Assembly (NCBI GenBank): GCA_004154925.1
Contig: QJNS01000092.1
Coordinates: 1 to 64,000, forward strand
Direction: 5' to 3'
Length of the DNA stretch: 64,000 nucleotides
DNA from: Monosporascus cannonballus
Lineage: Eukaryota > Ascomycota > Sordariomycetes > Xylariales
Part shown: piece by piece, positions 60,901 to 64,000 of the stretch
How positions within the stretch are numbered: the stretch's first letter is position 1
Layout of the letters: every line of letters begins with the position of its first letter
The notes under the pieces: model-generated
What the model was told of the DNA's origin: nothing
Databases searched by the model: none
Seen by the model: only the letters and a program-made list of their open reading frames with translations
Translations under genes and position numbers: made by a program

Positions 60901-62948
60901 TTCGTCGTAAAATAATTGGATTAATTTAGTTACAGTTAAAGTTTTAATTATAAAAATAAATAATTTTAATTTTATAAAAGCGGTTAACGATTATCAAAAT
61001 TACGTTATACTTTAACCCGTTTAAACCTAAGCTTTTAGGAAATTCTATAATAAAATCTAACGAAATTTTTTAAAAAAATTACTTAAATAATGGCAAAAAT
61101 CATAATTATCCATATGGTTTATAACGTAGCTTTATTATACTTTAGCAGTTCGGATATTACTTAATATATTTTCGGATATTATTTGCCATATTTTCCTAAT
61201 AAAATTTTTTAATTATTAATTTCAACTTACGGATATATTTTATATATCTTACTTTTAAATTATTATAATATTAATTAATTAATTATTTTCGTAAAACGCC
61301 TTATAACGGGATTACGAATTTATCCTGATAATATAAAACCTTATTTAAATTCAGAAAATATTTTTTCTTTATTTCGGCTTAACGTTTAATTATTTGTATT
61401 AACTTTATAATATTTAAATCCTTAATTTGCAATTTTCGAACCTAATTATAAAATTATCGATAATTTTCGGCTAAAATACTGTTTTGTTTTTAATTAGCTT
61501 TTTTGCCAAAAAACGTAAAACGTATTAATTATAAATAATAACCTTAATATTAATTTTGTTTTTTTAAACCTTTCGAAATCCAATCGTAATACGGTTATAA
61601 TTTGCAATTATTATTATTTAACCGTTAATCATATTATTATTATAATTCGTACTTATATTATTATTGGCAAATGATAAATTCGGCAAATATATAATTTCTT
61701 ATTTTCCTTTTTTCTTTAAAAACTTTTTACGATTATATAATAAAAGTTTTCCGTTTTTTTATGCGGATAATAATTACTTAAACTTCCGTTACTTAAAATC
61801 TATTTAGGAATTTTACAGCGAACGAATTTTACGTTACTTTTATAAGGCCTTTTATTCTCTTATAATACTTTAAATCGCATTATATATTTATAACCGTGTT
61901 TCGTACGTTTTCCGGTATATTATTCGTAAATCCGAATTTCTTATATAATATAAGGATTACGTTTTTATACGCGATTTCCCTTAATATATAATCTGGGCGT
62001 CTAAATAACCTATTTACCGAATTAACGACATTTGGTTAATATTAGATTTTAAAATTAAATTACGTAAGGCAATAAATTTATCGGGTTAATTTTCCCTTAA
62101 AATTACGCGCCGGTACCTTTATTATATCCTTTAGCGTTATATAATGGATAAATATTAAAAAAAATTTCCGTACCCTTAAGGTATTACCGCTAATATTTTA
62201 AACTTTTTATAATTGCTAATAATTTTTATTATTTTATAATTTACTGCTTTTTAATTAAATTTAATTTTCGCAATTAATATATAATTAAGTATTAATATTT
62301 TCCGTATCTTTATATAAATATCCTTAATATAATTTTTATTAAGGCATTTATTTTAACCTTGGTATTTTTGGTATTATCTTAATATTAGAAAATAGTTACT
62401 AATTTAAAAAAAATTTAAATTTCGAAATATTTTTTTAACTTTTTTAAATTATTTATATTTTATTATTTTATTTTTGCCATACGCCCTTTTTAAAAGCCTA
62501 ATAATAAGTTCGGTAATACGTAAATAATAGGCGATAAATTTCTGATAAAAATTTGTAAATCCTAAAAATATTTAAATATTATAAATTAATTTTAATTTTA
62601 GTTACGTTTCGATAATATCGATTTATTGGCGGTTCATCTCCAAATCGTTAATATTAATTATAAATTTTAAAAACTTTATTTTTTTTAAAAAAAAATTGCA
62701 TTTAAACGTTTTAACAAATAATTAATATTATAGTAATTGTTTTTAAATTAATTAAAAATATTTTATATATTTTTTTCCTTATTAAAATAAATAATTATCT
62801 TATTTAAATATATTATATATATATAATTAATTACTTTAATTAATACCATATAAATAGAAGTTTAAAATATAATTAATATATTAATAAAATTAAATAATAT
62901 AAATATATATTCGAATTACTTATACCGTATTCGAAAAGCGGTTTTTTA

Positions 62949-63137
62949 CTAATCGCCTTTTTTAATGTTAATACGGTAATAAATATTTTTAAAATTAATT
63001 TTCGAAAATACCTTAATTAATTTTAAGCGATTTATTACTTTTAAAATTAAAAATAAGGAATATCGGTTTTTTATCGTTATCCGATTTAGCCCCCTATAAT
63101 TAACATATAATCGGAAACTGCCGTCCTTTTTAAGCAT
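62949..63137 (-). pseudogene. Gypsy reverse transcriptase fragment
   Basis: 62 open codons beginning MLKKDGSFRLYVNYRGLN and containing FSKINFKNIYYRI and KKGD, the N-terminal palm region of gypsy reverse transcriptase (usual K-K-D-G-x-x-R-x-C-x-D-Y-R-x-L-N). Cys, Asp and His positions are replaced by Tyr or Asn, all transitions. The adjoining frame at 63130-63348 covers the stretch just upstream, less clearly. Confidence 0.82.
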
Positions 63138-64000
63138 AAATAATATTAGTACTTTTACGTCCGTTTTCGAATAATATATCCGGCCTACCTTTAGTTTTTT
63201 TCGGATATATTTTTCGAATATTCTTTTTTAAGTTTCCGAAATAAGGTAAATTAAGCCGAATAAAGGCGTTTTCTTTGGGATTAAATCTATTATATATTCC
63301 GCCCCTAGTAATTAAGGTATTTTTTTTCGTTATTTTTGCGAAATACATTCGCCGGAAATTCTTTAAATATATAAAAAGGTCGATTATTTCTTATTTTTAT
63401 TATTTTTTAAATTCCGAGATATTTAATTTTTCGGCTAAGTTTATTAAGTTAACGGTATAAATTTGCTTATTAAGAAACGTTAGGTTTACGATTTTTTATT
63501 TATCGACGTTTTATAATAATCCGTATAATTATTAATATATAATTATTTCTAGCAAAATCCTTAATTTATTTATTTGCAGTTTAAATAATAAAAAATCGAA
63601 CGTTATTCGTTTACAGCATATTACAAAATAAATTTACTTAAATTTTCGTTCGTTTTTATTATTATTTATTATATTAACAAAAATTTCGTAAGCCTTATAA
63701 CATGTAATATATGCGCCGTTAACGCCGATAAAGCCTGGAATATTTATAGAAACTGGTTAAAAATTAAGCTTTTTCGCCAATTTTCTGTTTATAGTATTTA
63801 TCTATGTTCCGATATCTATATTTACTTATATTATTATATCCCTCGTATTTCTTTTAATAAGTGCTCTTTTTTTAAAAACCAGTTTTATTTTAACCGTTTT
63901 GTAATTATTAGCCGAAATAAACTAAACGTATACGTTTATTCCGGCTTCTTTTTTAGATTCACGTCTGAGAACTGGTTTAATTTATTATTATACATTATAA

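Larger units (their letters stand above)
58154..64000 (-). mobile_element. Second gypsy family, incomplete at the window edge
   Basis: A less mutated, LTR-like start (TAAGATAATGGACAGC, then GGGTGAGGTGATCTCTGACC) marks its 3' end inside the family G element. Minus-strand integrase (about 60660-60900) and reverse transcriptase (62949-63137) follow in gypsy order. The 5' LTR lies beyond 64000, so the LTR borders are not confirmed. The stretch 58500-60500 is AT-rich with no readable domain. Confidence 0.75.

Overview
The window looks like a chromosomal segment of a filamentous ascomycete (Pezizomycotina, perhaps Eurotiales). The evidence is short GT-AG introns, an FHIP-type dynein adaptor gene, a DUF7924-type gene, a DUF3435 recombinase relic, and long blocks of transposons destroyed by C-to-T mutation. 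Those blocks have lost CpA/TpG but kept CpG, which is the footprint of repeat-induced point mutation (RIP). All family names come from reading protein motifs; no database search was possible.

Layout. 1-57 is a C-rich tract. 647-3833 (+) is an apparently intact four-exon gene for the FHF-complex subunit FHIP (RAI16-like), facing an unidentified, possibly frameshifted gene at 4290-5212 (-). From about 5.7 to 35.1 kb lies a nested transposon block: a complete Ty1/copia element (6883-12367, target duplication GTATC/GTATT), a complete Ty3/gypsy element (19142-24769, target duplication GTCTT), and a Tc1/mariner element (from 26190) whose right inverted repeat was hit by a second gypsy element (27584-34325). 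hAT-like termini at 6831 and 35077 may bound the whole block.

35.1-46.1 kb is gene-like again. It holds a peroxiredoxin-5-like gene with a missing splice donor (35418-36179), a 1.57-kb AT-rich element with 41-bp inverted repeats that is not RIP-like (37395-38968), and a three-exon DUF7924 / PD-(D/E)XK-like gene (39078-40807). Next comes a 4.3-kb pseudogene on the minus strand (41006-45282) that reads, after removing introns and insertions, as one protein: DUF3435 tyrosine recombinase, then C2H2-like zinc fingers, then two chromodomains. It is broken by two solo LTRs with exact target duplications, stops and frameshifts. Two of its introns (266 and 195 nt) are copies of the same repeat, each running exactly from AG|GTAT to CCTAG|A. 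They look like introner-like elements.

46.2-64 kb is a second nest. A copia Gag/protease gene (from 46494) is split by a complete gypsy element (47181-53759, target duplication ACTTT). It is followed by a truncated gypsy element of the same family (54683-about 58153), which is broken by a different gypsy element that runs off the window.

The most interesting parts are the paired repeat-introns and the recombinase-zinc finger-chromodomain architecture. DUF3435 is the family of the 'captain' recombinases of Starship giant elements, but nothing here shows that an intact Starship is present.
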